Shown here piece by piece: positions 22,876-35,012 of a stretch of 64,000 bases of DNA. The stretch covers positions 4,030,001 through 4,094,000 of the forward strand of contig JARWIR010000050.1 in the NCBI GenBank assembly GCA_029959085.1, in the 5' to 3' direction. How positions within the stretch are numbered: position 1 is the stretch's first letter; every line of letters begins with the position of its first letter. The stretch comes from Nemophila menziesii (Eukaryota > Streptophyta > Magnoliopsida > Boraginales > Hydrophyllaceae). Position numbers and translations under genes: made by a program. The notes below the pieces were generated by a model. It had not been told where the DNA came from. It made no database searches and saw only the letters and a program-made list of their open reading frames with translations.

Positions 22876-24399
22876 TGATGTCTCCATATTTGTGATATAT
22901 TAATCTAGGTTTGAGACATCATTTTAGGTGTATTTGATTAATTGTTAAGGAATTTTTCCCTGTTATTAGACAATTTCTTAATTCATGTCTTGATTTGAAG
23001 ATTTATTACATTTGTCGCGTTTTTGGTATAATTTGTGTGTTAATGTGAAGCTCTTAAGATTTATGGAATTTAATTCGATGCCAAATCAATTCCAAGGAGT
23101 TAAGGAAAGAAGACCCACGGTGGAATAAAGAGTTAAAATTAAACAAAGTTGAATTAGGAAAGGAAAAGCTGCCAAATCAGCGGTGACGTCCACTAAAGTG
23201 AAGATAACTACAAATAAGATACGATTTTGGAAGATCCTTTAAAGGGTTAGATATATCCTTCAGATGCGGTCGTTTTAATATAAAGTACACAAAATTTAGC
23301 CCAGTAACGAAGGATATATGATCAAATTACTCAGTTGTGTTTATCATGTCCTATATTTTAGGAAACGATCTTGATCGGAATAGGATTCCAATAACTTGAC
23401 TTCCACTCCAAGATTTTTCGACATAACACATATTAATACAGCTATTTACCTCTATAAACATTGTCCTTGCTTTTCCTTGCTCAATTATTCCTTAATATTA
23501 CACTTAGAGATCATTCAGAGAAGCAAGCTGGTCTGTAGAGGAAGACAAGAAGCAAGAAGAACGAGAGTGACAAACTCCTCTTCTATATCTCTCCTTCTCT
23601 ATTTTTAGGGTAATTAGCTATGGATTTGTGACTTAACCATATTTATAAGCTTTTATTCTGTAAGTTTTAATTCTTAATTGTTTGGGTTATAATTTTGTCT
23701 TACATCCCTGAATACTATTGTTATTTTAACTGATTTGAGCTTGGTGTATATATATGTTTCGTCCTTTGAATTATTGTTTCCATCCCTATATTTGGACAAT
23801 CTTAGGAATATCCTTAGTAATTGAGTTTACACCAGGAAAGGGGATTCAATTATTGTCAACACCATATAATCGTCTAGTGTGCGGTAGTAATCCTGACGGG
23901 CATGCCTAGCTATATAGCCATTAAGGTTCGATTTAACCACCAATCATTACGCAGGGTCCCCTTATCCAAGTCCCATGGTTGTGGAGAGGTTGCCTCCTAT
24001 GTCCACCCTAACGGGGGTTAGAAAGAATTTAGAATCTGGTTACATATATAATGCTTAATTCACCCTTAAGGTTAGAATAACAACTTAGTAATAGACTCAT
24101 ACTAGTAACCCTACTTAATCTGACTTACATTCATATTTATTTATTTGCATTATTTTTTCTATTCGCGTTAGATAATTATTCATATTATTCTATTTTAATC
24201 TAAACATCTAAATTCATCTATGCTTATTGAATAAAAGTAAATCTAATAGATCAAATCCTTGCAATAAAAACTTTACTTACTAACTAAACTTGTAAACGAT
24301 CTGTAATACTTGCAGCGAGTTTCTAGTGGTAGTCAAGGGTATGTGTCCTTCATTATTATCTTATTTATCTTTTTATTTATCGCACTTTTTTCTCCACCA
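22876..24399 (+). repeat. Element C 5' LTR
   Basis: It starts TGATGTCTCC and ends CTCCACCA. A TATA-like box (TATAAACA) lies at 23453-23460. GAGACATCA about 40 bp in pairs with the first bases. CTGACGGG-type mini-hairpins lie near 23893 and 24007. Confidence 0.88.
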
Positions 24400-24405
24400 A
24401 GTTTT

Positions 24406-24423
24406 TTGCACTACAACCCGGGA
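24406..24423 (+). other. Degenerate primer binding site, element C
   Basis: TTGCACTACAACCCGGGA occupies the PBS position 6 bp after the LTR end. About 10 of 18 bases match the Athila-type PBS of its neighbours. It is decayed, or a different primer is used. Confidence 0.5.
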
Positions 24424-24563
24424 TTTATCTTTAAGTTAGTTTATTTGTGTTTATTTAGTGTAGAAGATTTTATTTGTTTTCAATTTTCTGCTTGGTTTTT
24501 GTTGTTCTCTCTTCACATGTATACATTTAGGGTAATGAAGCAAGTCCAACAATCTCTCTAAGT

Positions 24564-25349
24564 ATGTCTGGAGGATACTATTCAAATCCTAGTCCATTCA
24601 GCTATAGGGAACACTCTTCGGGATATCAACAATGGGGTAGTAACTTCTGCAAACAACTTATCAACCCTCGCAAGAGCAAAGATGGAACAATCAATGGACC
24701 GAGAATGTTCAAAAACCTCCACAGATAACTCTTTTTGAATTAGAATGGAAGGCAAGAGAAGAGGTGCAAGAGGTACATTGGGAAAGTTTGATGATAGAGT
24801 CTAGTATGGTGGTAGAAAAGTTAATAAAAATTCAAGAAACTAGAATCAAACAGCTACAAGATGAACATGAGTTGACCATTCTTGTGATGGCAATAGATTG
24901 GGGGTGCCCCAGAAACTTGCTAATTCGTTATTAAATCATGGATGCTTTGTACGCTCAACTTGCACCACCACAAGTCCACCAAAGCATAGAGTGTAAGGAG
25001 TTCGTAGTAACTAATGATAATAAATATGTGAGTGGAGATGTTGGATTACTTGAGATGGAAGCATGTCTAGAGGAATGTTTTCTTGCAAAAAAATGTATTG
25101 GAGATAAACTTGTTGACGATCGACAAGTAACTAACCGGCAAGAGAAAACATCATATATCACCTAGTGACGAATTTGTTTCGTCGTGAGAACATGTAGGCG
25201 AAACGAAGATACTTTCCACCCCTTTTAGAGATCGCTTGAATCAAAATTTAGGTGGGGAGATTTCAAAGTTACCATACCAAGAAAGAGGCAAGTTTAAGCG
25301 GAGGAGCAGAGCACCGCAAGGGCCTAAATACAATTTTCATGGCAGGTAA
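24564..25349 (+). pseudogene. Element C internal ORF, function unknown
   Basis: It begins at ATG 24564 with a Ser/Tyr/Gly-rich stretch (YYSNPSPFSYREHSSGYQQW). It shifts frame near 24650, continues with Gln/Trp-rich then Glu/Lys-rich coiled-coil-like sequence to a TAA near 24931, and goes on in frame from 24938 with an acidic part (DALYAQLAPPQ to QEKTSY) to TAG at 25163-25165. Further coding-like sequence ends near GPKYNFHGR at about 25349. The composition recalls the linker after the Gag zinc knuckle in A, but no domain is identifiable. It is the only coding candidate in this element. Confidence 0.5.
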
Positions 25350-25585
25350 TACGTTGAACTTAACGTCGTAATAAATAAAAGTGCTTATTCGGAGACACCC
25401 CATGTTTTAATTTCTTTAATTCTGTAGATTTGTAGTGTTCATTAGTTAGTTTATGTGTTTTAAGTGTATATTGCAGTAATGAGGAAGGTATGACTGTTTT
25501 TGATGGGTAGGTATGCAAAGGTTCGAGTTTGGGGTGAAAAATTAGAATTTTTTTGAAGTTAAAAAGGGCTGGACAGAAGTATTTC

Positions 25586-26088
25586 GCGGTATACCGCAGG
25601 TATCCGCGGTAGAAATTGACCAAAACTTCGATCTGACATAACTTTACGTTCGGGTATCGGGATTCACTTTTTCTTGAGTCTAAATAGCATATTTTCTCGA
25701 GATCTATCCAATGGAGTAGAGAACAACTGATTTGGAGATAAAATAAAAAATCGAAATCCAGCAGTGTCATGCGGTACACCGCACCAACCCTGCGGTGCAA
25801 CGCACCAAAAGAAAACCGTCGTCGCTGTTGAGAAATTAGTTTACATGTCGAGAGCAAGATGTACCTTATGGTACACCCTACCTGACCCGCACCCCACAAT
25901 GAGAAACCGTCACCACGGTACGAGGATTAGGTTCGATTATGAGCCAAATCACATATCGTGCGGTACACCGCAACCTATCCGCGGTGCACCGCACCCCAAA
26001 ACCACATCGACCTTCGTGCAAGACCGTGACACGTGGGGAAAACAGTACAAAGCTATGGTAAACCACACCCTTACCGCTGTGCACCGCA
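25586..26088. repeat. Paired-palindrome array, element C (GCGG...CCGC type)
   Basis: Near-palindromes of the GCGGTACACCGC type lie at 25586-25597, 25771-25782 (partner to 25803), a decayed unit near 25868, 25960-25971 with 25981-25992, and about 26075-26088. It starts 50 bp after a GAGTTTGGGG tract (25525-25536). Here both arms differ from the CCGG type in a symmetric way. The ORFs across it on either strand are by-products. Confidence 0.85.
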
Positions 26089-26109
26089 CGACGTAACCAG
26101 AAAAAGAAA

Positions 26110-28206
26110 AAAAAGAAGGTTAGTTATATCTATTGCGAAAAGCATAAACCTTAAGCGTCTTCTTCTTCCCCAAAGCACCCGAACTCCATGAGACACCATT
26201 AAAGCTTTACCATACCTTAATCGCACATCAAAACACTACCATATACCCATAAATTCATATCTAAACCCTTCTCTACATACCTCTAAAGAAGAATAAAACA
26301 CCTAAATCATTCCAAAACACCTAGAATTCAACATCCAAATTTTTCCAAAACCTTTTCCAAATTTTCTTAAACCTTTATCAACCCTGTAAGATTCCAACAT
26401 ACTCATATAATGTCTGTAGTTCTTGTGGTTGCAAAGGTATAGGATTACCCCATTCGAGAGATGGAGAAGAATCAAAGCAAGGTATTTAGAGAAAGCAAGA
26501 AGAAAATTGGAGAAAGTAAGAACAAAGGATATCTAGAGTTGTATGATTGATTGGTATAAATCACAAGAGGAGGTAAGGGAATACGAATTTGGTCATACCA
26601 GAAGTTTACTACAAGAGAAGAACTGCACCCTATCTTGGGTATTGATCATGCGAGGCAATAGCCTCGAAGAGTATGTTTTCTTTCTTCCCTACCATTTTCT
26701 GTACTTGCAATATATGCTTTAGTTTTTATTTCTTATTGAGTCTTTTTGAGTCGTGGGGACACGACTCATTTTTGAGTTGGGGGTGTGGGGATTCGTTGCC
26801 CCTCATCTCCATTTTATGTGTTTTATTGTTTATTAGGAATAAATTAAAATTTTGATAGATGGGATTAGATGTAGATTGTGTTTAATGGCTTGAAAGCATA
26901 ATTTTACAGAGTTAATGATCGAAAGTAATATGTTTATGAGCTGATTATTTGTATGATTATAGTATTTATATGAAAATACACATTGATAGTAAATGAAAAA
27001 TTAGTGAGCAATGTGGTAGAAGTATGTTTGACCTTAGGGCGCCTTGAGGGGTGTGTAAGCAATGAGATCCGAGATAGTTTATAAACCTATTTAATGAACG
27101 TGCTAGAGGTGAGAAAGTAACGAAACTGCATAGTTTAGAAAGTGATTAAGACAGTTTTTTTGATAAGCCCCTTGTTGCCTTTTAGCTTGCTGTCCATTTA
27201 TTATATATATATCCTTCTCAGCCCCTTCTAGACTTTCTAAAAGCCTTTTTTATAATCCACATTATAAGCCATACCATTTAGATTTTAGGACTTTTCCTTA
27301 TGACCCGCACTCGAATCGCGATGCATAGACAATAGTTTTTGAGCTTGAGCTTGGCGTGGTGGGTCCACCATATGGGAAATATTGTTGGGTTGGTATTTTC
27401 GAGCTTATTGTATTTGTGCTCTTATTATTGACGATTCATTATTTTTATATTGTAACCCTTTGCCGGGGTAAAAGTAAATGAGAAAAGAATTGAAAAGAAA
27501 AGAATTATATATGTGAAAGTAGCGTGATATCTTACATCAAAAAAGGAAGTCATAGCTAACTTATAAAAAATGTTATGAAAAGATTATAAGATTTGGACCG
27601 GCAAAGTGGAATTTTTATGTGATCATCTTATAGCTTTATTCTTGGTTTATTGGGGATGCTAATTAGTGCATCAAAATAATTGGGTTGAGTGAGAACATCT
27701 CATGGGAGTAACTCAAACTCTAGGGCGTATCATTGATGGCTAGTGAGGAAAGAGCCAAAATCTCACATTAAATTATCCAAATATATGATCATACCGTCCC
27801 TAAGCCTAACATTACAACCTTAAAGGACTTATGATTCTTGACTATGTGATTTAGGATCAATTGAACCCATAGAGAGTAGTTAGATGGATCATTGGAGACT
27901 TTGTTAGGATCGATGAACAATCTATAGCCTCCATAGATAAACTAAGTGAAAAACCTCTCCTTCTTACATTGCGAAGCTAATCAAATCTTGAACTTAAACC
28001 ATATTGGTTGTTTGTATGATAAGTATATATTTAATTTAGTTTGTAAGTATTATTACATGAAACTTTCTAAGTAGTTTCTTTGAGATTATTACTCACATTC
28101 TTCTGTCTTCTTCTGTTGTGCTTAATTGTAGAAGGTGTATTTTGAGACTTCCCTATATTCTTTTTCTTTATTGTATCGAGATGATTCAAATTTGAGTAGG
28201 GTGTAT
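26110..28206 (+). other. Element C 3' region, non-coding
   Basis: No gene is supported; a small 3' ORF like those of A, B or E was not found in the leading 500 bp. Polypurine tracts lie at 26771-26790, 27341-27363 and 28190-28206 (terminal PPT). It shares blocks with the 3' regions of A, B and E, including the gtcgtggggacacg block at about 26752 and the tcactcaacc-type block near 27690. Confidence 0.7.
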
Positions 28207-29343
28207 TAATGGCTCCATATTTGTGATATATTAATCTAGGTTTGAAACATCATTTTATGTGTATTTGATTAATTGTTAAGAGTTTTTTCACGTTATTAGA
28301 TAATTTCTTAATTTGTGTCTTGATTTGAAGATTTATTACTTTTTTAGAGTTTTTTGTATAATTTGTGTGTTAATGTGAAGCTCTTAAGGTTTATGGAATA
28401 TAATTAGATGCCATATCAATTCCAAGGAGTTAAGGAAAGAATATACAAGGTGAAATTAGGAGTTAAAAGGAAACAAAGTTGAATTAGGAAAAGAAAAGCT
28501 GCCAAATAAATCTGCCAAATCAGCAGTGACGTCCACTAAAGTGAAGATAACTACATATCAGTTGTGATTTGTGCCTTAACAATATTTCTAAACTTTTATT
28601 CGGTAAGTTTTAATTCTTAATTATTTGGGTTACTATTTTGTCTTACATCCCAGAATACTATTTGTTATTTTAATTAGTTTGAGCTTGGCGTATATCTGTG
28701 TTATATGCTTTGACTTATTGTTTTCAGCCCCAGATTTGTCCAATATTAGGATTATCCTTAGTAATTGAGTTGACACCCGAAAGGGGGATTCAATTATTGA
28801 AAACACCACATAATCGTCTAGTATGCAGTAGTGATCCTGAAGGACTTGCCTAAATAGATAAACATTGAGGTTTGATTTAACCACCGATCATTACGCAGGG
28901 TCCCCTTATCAAAGTCCCTTGGTAGTGGAGAGGTTTCCTCCTAAATCCACCCTGATGGGGGCTAGGAAGAATTAAGAATCCCTGTCAAATATATAATGCT
29001 CAATTCACCCTTAAGGTTAGAATAATAACTTAGTAATAGACTCATACTAGTAACCCTAATTAATCCGACTTACATTCATATTTATTTATTTTCATTATTT
29101 ATTTATTCGTGTTAGATAATTATTCATCTTCTTTTATTTTAATCTAAACACCTAAATTCATCTACGCTTATTGAATAAAAGTAGATCTAACAGATCAAAT
29201 CCCTGCGAACGAACTTTACTTACTAATTAAACTTGCAAACGATATGTTATACTTGCAATGAGTTTCTAGTGGTAGTCAAGGGGGTTTTTCCTTTATTTAT
29301 TATCTTATTTATCTGCTTATTTATCACACTTTTTCCCCCACCA
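28207..29343 (+). repeat. Element C 3' LTR, internally deleted
   Basis: It matches the 5' LTR except for an internal gap equivalent to about 23212-23620, so it is 1137 bp long rather than 1524. The gap removes the TATA-like box. The first base pairs are altered (TAATGGCTCC). Confidence 0.88.
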
Positions 29344-29554
29344 ATAGATCGTACTGGATCTTTGTCAACGGCTCCACTATAATTCTAATAACTCGAGAAT
29401 TGACTCAGCATACCCTTATCGGGCTTGAAACTAATGACTTGAATGGTTGGAGGGCGAACCCTTAGCGTTTTAACTTGAAAAGGCATTCCCGCTCAAGGAT
29501 ACTTTGAACTGGATTAATAGGTGGATTCGCTCCATTCACATTCAAAGCCTCCAT
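29344..29554 (-). pseudogene. Element D gag N-terminus
   Basis: A minus-strand frame from ATG 29554 (MEALNVNGANPPINP) runs about 130 bp downstream of the PBS and soon meets stops. It is joined in sense to 22875 once element C is removed. The position after the PBS supports the start. Confidence 0.6.
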
Positions 29555-29681
29555 TTATCTCTTTCGATTGATGGTATTTAACCTATAAACTCTATACAAA
29601 CAAAAACAGAGAAACACGTAAGACAAAAAAAGCAACTAAACACTTACGACAATCTAAAACCCAAAAACTACGAAGTCATAG

Positions 29682-29699
29682 CCCACGGCAGCGGGGCCA
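29682..29699 (-). other. Primer binding site, element D
   Basis: About 15 of 18 bases match the PBS of E on the minus strand. It lies six bases from the LTR border at 29706. It shows that the adjacent LTR served as a 5' LTR for D. Confidence 0.7.
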
Positions 29700-29705
29700 T
29701 TTACT

Positions 29706-31434
29706 TGTTGCGGTTCTAGGTGTGAAATAATTTGTTACCTATGTAACTATGACTTCCCGCAAGCGTACGTGTTTCCGCCAAGTATAAATATTATAAGCTA
29801 AAGGTTATCGTTCCTCAGGGACTACTAAGATTGTATTAAATATATTTCGAATGTAATGCAATGTAAAGTTGCAAGTAAAATAATAATAATATAAAAGATA
29901 TTTGTTGGGTTTTTAGGTAAGAAATAAAGTGCAATTAAAGTAAATAATTAACTAAGAAGATAAATGATTAAAATACTAAAATAAAAGAAATGTAATGAGA
30001 ATTATGCTTGAGTCTTGTGGGGTATACTCCTAATCAATTAGAGTAATGATATTTGTCACCCCTTTTTGGTTCACCCTTGTATCACCCCTTATGTGTCATT
30101 AAATAAAGGAGAAAGAAAAAAAGTAATTAGGAAAGAGAAATACTCTAATTGGTGTTTAAAACCTTCACATAGGAGGCGATACCAGGGTGAAATAAAAAGG
30201 TGTGACAAATATCATTACTCAATCAACTATTAACTCGTTATTTGCCATAAGGGCGAATTGGGTTGTTCACATTAGTCGGGATTCCATGATCCTTTTCACT
30301 CCGGTCCGGATAGCCTTAGGAGGCAACCGTACACGCCTAAGTTTTTTGTGTGAATGAATTATTAAACCTATGACTACCTAGCGGGCAAGACCTTCCTGTT
30401 CAATACCTCACACTATGCGCTTATATACTATGTCCGAAATTCGACCCCCATCTAGGTGTTAGCCGAGTCTCACACTATCCAACGTGTGATCAAAGAATGA
30501 ATGGGAACTAATTATATATATATATAAGTTAATTGAACATAATAGAAACCTCAATTCAATTAATCATTTAAATATCCCAAATACTCAATTAACATAGAAA
30601 TCGTCAATTAGGGTTCACACCCATTGCAAGCCTCAAGCATCGAAAGTTTAGTTCATAAAGATAAAATAGAAATTAAAGTTAAATAATGTTAAAATCATGT
30701 TTAAAAGCTAAAACATAATAAAATTAAACTAAAGAATTGCGAGACTCGGATGTCGGATGGTTGAGAATGGTGGAATTTGGTGAAAACCCTCTTCCTAATC
30801 TTTTCTTCTTCTCTACCTCTTCTCCTCTTTTTATATCTGATGTGTTATATTGGATAATGGATAAGGAGACTTATAAAATGACCTAAATTGGTTATAGGCT
30901 CAAATGGTCTCACTTAAATGAGTTACTAATGGCCCAAACAAAATTTAGGTAGTGGTATCCACGTTCGAGTCACAGTGGAAGCAACTGTTGACTTTACAGC
31001 CTCAACTCCGAATTGAATTCTGTCACCTCTCACATGAAATGGGTTCAATATATCTTCAAATTAAAAGGAATCAGGTCCATATATAGATTTTATTAATAAT
31101 TAGTGGTGACTGAAATAATATGACGTTGTGATTTCTCCAACTAACACTCTAACTTCCCAAAGTGACTTTTAACTCCAATTACGTCTTGTCGGGGTTTATC
31201 TTTACTTTTTCACTTCTCCTCATCATCTTCGAACCTTGTTTCAACCATGTACCTAAAATATACACACTTAACACATAATTAAAGCACAAAAGCTCTATAA
31301 ACGGTAATATGTCTAAAACAAGACAGAATAGTGAAATATGTCAAATACTAGAGAAAAATACCCCACTTAGGCCCAATAAATTCCCAAATACTGTCTCGTG
31401 CATAGATTAATCTATCAAAAATAAAGAGACATCA
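29706..31434 (-). repeat. LTR shared by elements D and F
   Basis: Read on the minus strand it begins TGATGTCTC next to a PPT (31435-31450) and ends beside a PBS (29682-29699). It is therefore the 3' LTR of F and the 5' LTR of D at once. The length is 1729 bp, or about 1540 bp without the MITE at 30041-30220. Confidence 0.8.
30041..30220. mobile_element. MITE, Mutator-like
   Basis: It is 180 bp with terminal inverted repeats of about 22 bp beginning GAGTAATGATATTTGTCAC. Direct flanks AATCAATTA (30032-30040) and AATCAACTA (30221-30229) match in 8 of 9 bases, a 9-bp target duplication typical of Mutator-like elements. It has no coding capacity. Confidence 0.85.
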
Positions 31435-33174
31435 AGACCCACAACTCAAAGTTCGTCCCAACAAAATAAAAACACAAATAGAATTTAGTAGGGTCTAACT
31501 CAAAAAAATCAATGAAGAGAGAAGATAAAGAATGATACTAAAGCTATAACTAAACAAGTCTCAAGATCATACAAATAATCAACATAATAAAAATATCACG
31601 AATAAAATTAGGGTTGTCATGCATGAAGAGATCGATTTTCACTTAGCTCGAAACGGTGTATATACGTTGTTCCTTGGTCCTACCATGTTGTCTAATAGTC
31701 CACTCAACTACTCCCTATCAATTCAATCGTTACTTAACCAATCAAATAGAAATCTTGATGTCTTAGGGTGTAACGTAGGCTTAATGTAGGGTGTGATAAC
31801 ATTTAGGATAATTTATAGTGGGATTTTGTCCCTCTCCTCACTATCCGTCAACTAATCACCCAGAGCTTTAGTTTTCGCTCATAATCGTGCTCACTCAACC
31901 TATTTGATGCTAAAATTGCATCCCCAAGTCCTGACCATTATCACAAAATGTCTTATGCCTGATTTTCCCTTATTATTTTTGTATATTTTTATGTTTTCCT
32001 TTTGTTTTTCATTTCTTTTTCTCATTTTTTAAGTCAAACACAAGACCCTTTTTTATGTGAGTTTTTATGTTGCTCATTTTCTTTATTTTTCTTATCTTTT
32101 CTGTTCTCAAATCCTACATGGTTTACAAATAAGCATACAATTAATAAACACGAAATAAACATCTACCACCCAATGTATCCCCTGATCATTTAACCCACCA
32201 CCCCAAACTCAAGCTCCACAATTAGTCCTAGGCATGTGATTCGAGAGGGGGTCATATGATCAAGTTCTAAAAACTAAAGGGTATAAGCTTAAAACGTGGT
32301 TTATAAAAGAAAGACTACAAAGGATAGAATCGATCTAGAAGGATATTACATTATAAATTAGGTAAGCAGGCTAAAGGAAACAAAGGGATAACAAAGAACC
32401 ACCTCAATCATTTTCCTAGCTAAGTGGTCTCGTTACTTTCTCACTTTGAGTTCGTAAATTAAGTGGTATTTTGACTAGGTTGGACCTCACGTTCTACAAA
32501 CCACTCGTCTCACCTCGTTCAAACTTATCTTCTTTGCATTGCTTACTAATTATTTATATCCATAATTACATGTTTTCATACAAGTACTTTAAGCACACTA
32601 TAAACAGTTCAAAAGACAAACTTCTTATGAATCATTAACTCGTCTAATTTAAGATTAATAGGTACATTCTATACATTATACATTAAATTAACCTATTATA
32701 TAAAGTAAGAATAAATAAAAACACATAAAATGGGGGTGGAAACAACGGATTCCCACCCTCAACTCAAAGGTGAGCCGTGACTCCACGACTCTAAAATACG
32801 CAAATGTAATAAAAATGATAAATTTTTTGAAAAAGTTCACATACCACATAGTTCAGGAGAAGTGAAAAAATATGTATTTTTGCAAGAAGCGCTCACACAC
32901 CAACTTTGGAGTTGAAGTCGTCGATCCATGAAAATGAGAAAAAATGGTGTTTCGTCTTGTTTGAGGGTGAATCCTGCTTGACTCGTGCCTTATTTGGATA
33001 AACTTCAGTAATGAAAGTTGGATATCTTCTTCCAAGCTTTATGTGGCCGCTTAAAATTTTAAAATCGGATCTCTTATGCCAAAGTTATGGCTCTTCGAAA
33101 GTAGCTCTCCAAAAACGCTTCCATGCCTTTTTTTACCGTCGCCACAGTTCAGAAGTGTTGTTGCGCGAATTGTA
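31435..33174 (-). other. Element F 3' non-coding region
   Basis: Polypurine tracts lie at 31435-31450 (terminal PPT), 32195-32216 and 32751-32768. It shares the ordered blocks of A, B, E and C, such as the tcactcaacc block near 31890. A small 3' ORF was not recognised. Short ORFs at 32002-32193 and 32853-33035 have no support. Confidence 0.65.
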
Positions 33175-33400
33175 GCTACACTATACCGCAGATATGCGCG
33201 GTGTACAACACATATCATCTCAACTCTTATGACTCTTCAAGCGTGGCCATATAGTCGTCATAGTTTGTCTTCTTAGGGTACGGTATATTGCGATTCTCGC
33301 GTTGTATATCGCATGAGCCTCGAAATTTCTGCCTTTTACGAGCGTGGTGTGGCGTTGTTACGGTTTGGTGTCGTGCAGTGTACCGCATATACCTGTTGTG
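33175..33400. repeat. Decayed palindrome array, element F
   Basis: Three degenerate units near 33181, 33281 and 33376, about 100 bp apart, carry gcgCGGTGTAC, ggtatattgcg and tgtaccgcata-type words related to the element C motif. A polypurine tract at 33425-33437 precedes it on the sense strand. Confidence 0.55.
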
Positions 33401-33599
33401 AACTTCAATTTTATCCGCTAGTTCACCCCAAACTCAAAATATTACTGCACATGTTCATTAAAAAACACTACTACCTTTCTCGTTAAACATGTTAAACACT
33501 AAAAACACATAAAACTAAGCTAATACACACTACTAAAATGAAAATAAAATGACTAAAAAGAAAATAAACTAATATACAAATGGGTTTTCACCCTTATTG

Positions 33600-34020
33600 G
33601 CTTCCGTTTAACGTCGACAGCTCGACTAGCTATCTCACACTGGTTTTTTCTTAACACAATTTCCCCAACAACGTGATAGGCAATTAACATCAACCAATCA
33701 GAACTTGCATCCCTTCACGGTCGTCTCTCCTATACAAGTAACTTCCACTAACTCCTCAATAAAAACTTTAGTGACCATGAATGGTCCACCGCACGAACTC
33801 TTGTGCTTGTGGGATTTTTTTGGGGGGATCAGGGTCTTTCATTAGTACTTCATCTCCTACTCAAAACTCACCCTCTTTCCTTTTTCTGATAGTTTCTCTT
33901 AAAAAAAATTTCGCACGCTTCTTGACTTCCTTCAAATAGTCAATGAATGGGTTCCCTTTAAGTTTTGGAGGAGCTTTAAATGGTAGTTTCTTTTTTAGAT
34001 CTTTCCCCCCACCCTAAGGT
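33600..34020 (-). pseudogene. Element F integrase C-terminal-like remnant
   Basis: Minus-strand frames show a basic segment (YLKEVKKRAKFFLRE) followed by VGDEVLMKDPDP, which resembles the region after the integrase core. The usual post-integrase motif AACGTCG is at about 33608. It joins directly to protease-linker sequence at about 34020-34100, so RT, RNase H and the integrase core are deleted. Confidence 0.45.
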
Positions 34021-34049
34021 TTCCAAAACCTTGTTTGGTTCTTTCTCCA

Positions 34050-35012
34050 TACACTCAATGGTGTCCAAGAGGAAGCAATCATTCTTAGACTTGGGAAATT
34101 TCATCGCCTCGAACACATTGAATTTTCACTTTTTGTCTTGTACTCGCATGATTAATTAACCATTCTCTACATCAATCAAAGTATGCCACGTGGCTAAGAA
34201 TGGTCGTCCCAAGATGATTGGCACATTCTTATCCGCATCGTAATTAAGAATAATGAAATCACATGGAATTATGAAATTACCTGCCTTGATGAACAGATCC
34301 TATATCTACCTTCCGGGATGGGAAAGTGATCTATCAGCCATTTGCAAGACCACGGAAGTAGGCCTCGCCTAATCAATCTTCAATTTCTCGAACACAAATA
34401 TAGGCATGATATTGATACTCGCACCCAAATCACATAAGGCTCTCCGGGTCCATTCTTCACCAATATATATGGGAATATTAAAAATTCTGGAATCCCTCAA
34501 CTTTGGTGGCAACTGGCTTTGGAAAATTGCACTACACTCCAGAGGTAGACCAACCAGTTTATCTTCAATGTACTTGCGTTTGTGGGCTCGCACCTACTTC
34601 ATAATTTTTAGATATTCCGGCATACGTTAGATGGCTTCCACAAACAACAAGTTAATTCAAAACTTCTTCACCATGTCCAAGAACTTCTTGTATTATTTGT
34701 CATTGTCCAGATTGTTAACACGTGAATGGAATGGTGGTGGATGTCGTTTTTCATTAATGTCTTTTTCTTTCTTCTTCTTTTGAGCTATCAGTATCTTTTC
34801 AGTATTCTCTTTAACGATCACTTAATCAATCACTTCTTCAACAACCTCTTCTATTTCTTCTCCTACCTCATTCGGCTTGGAGGTTGAATCTTTCTCTTTC
34901 ATCACTAGAAACGGATGGTGGAAATTGTTTCCCACTTCTTAATGCAATTGCTTTACACTCTTTATTATTTTACGGGTTCTCAGTATTGCTAGATAGTTGA
35001 CCCTATGGTATC
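34050..35012 (-). pseudogene. Element F protease and Gag C-terminal remnant
   Basis: The protease piece LPLECSAIFQSQLPPKL, then CDLGASINIMP, lies at 34369-34593. Downstream come the KFNVF/AMKFP-like linker remnants to about 34050, and upstream the stop-ridden Gag linker to 35012. There it is cut by element E; the interrupted sequence resumes at 42400. Confidence 0.7.

Larger units (their letters stand above)
22876..29343 (+). mobile_element. Element C, pol-less LTR retrotransposon
   Basis: LTRs of the Athila type lie at 22876-24399 and 28207-29343. The internal region of about 3.8 kb has one unrecognised broken ORF, a palindrome array, four polypurine tracts and no RT, RNase H or integrase. 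It interrupts gag of D; flanks ATAAC and ATAGA share three bases, consistent with an old target duplication. It should depend on enzymes from other elements. Confidence 0.82.

Noticed and set aside
25360..26096. ORFs of 179 and 110 codons across the element C array
   Set aside because: They overlap on opposite strands and follow the palindromic repeat. No codon or domain signal.
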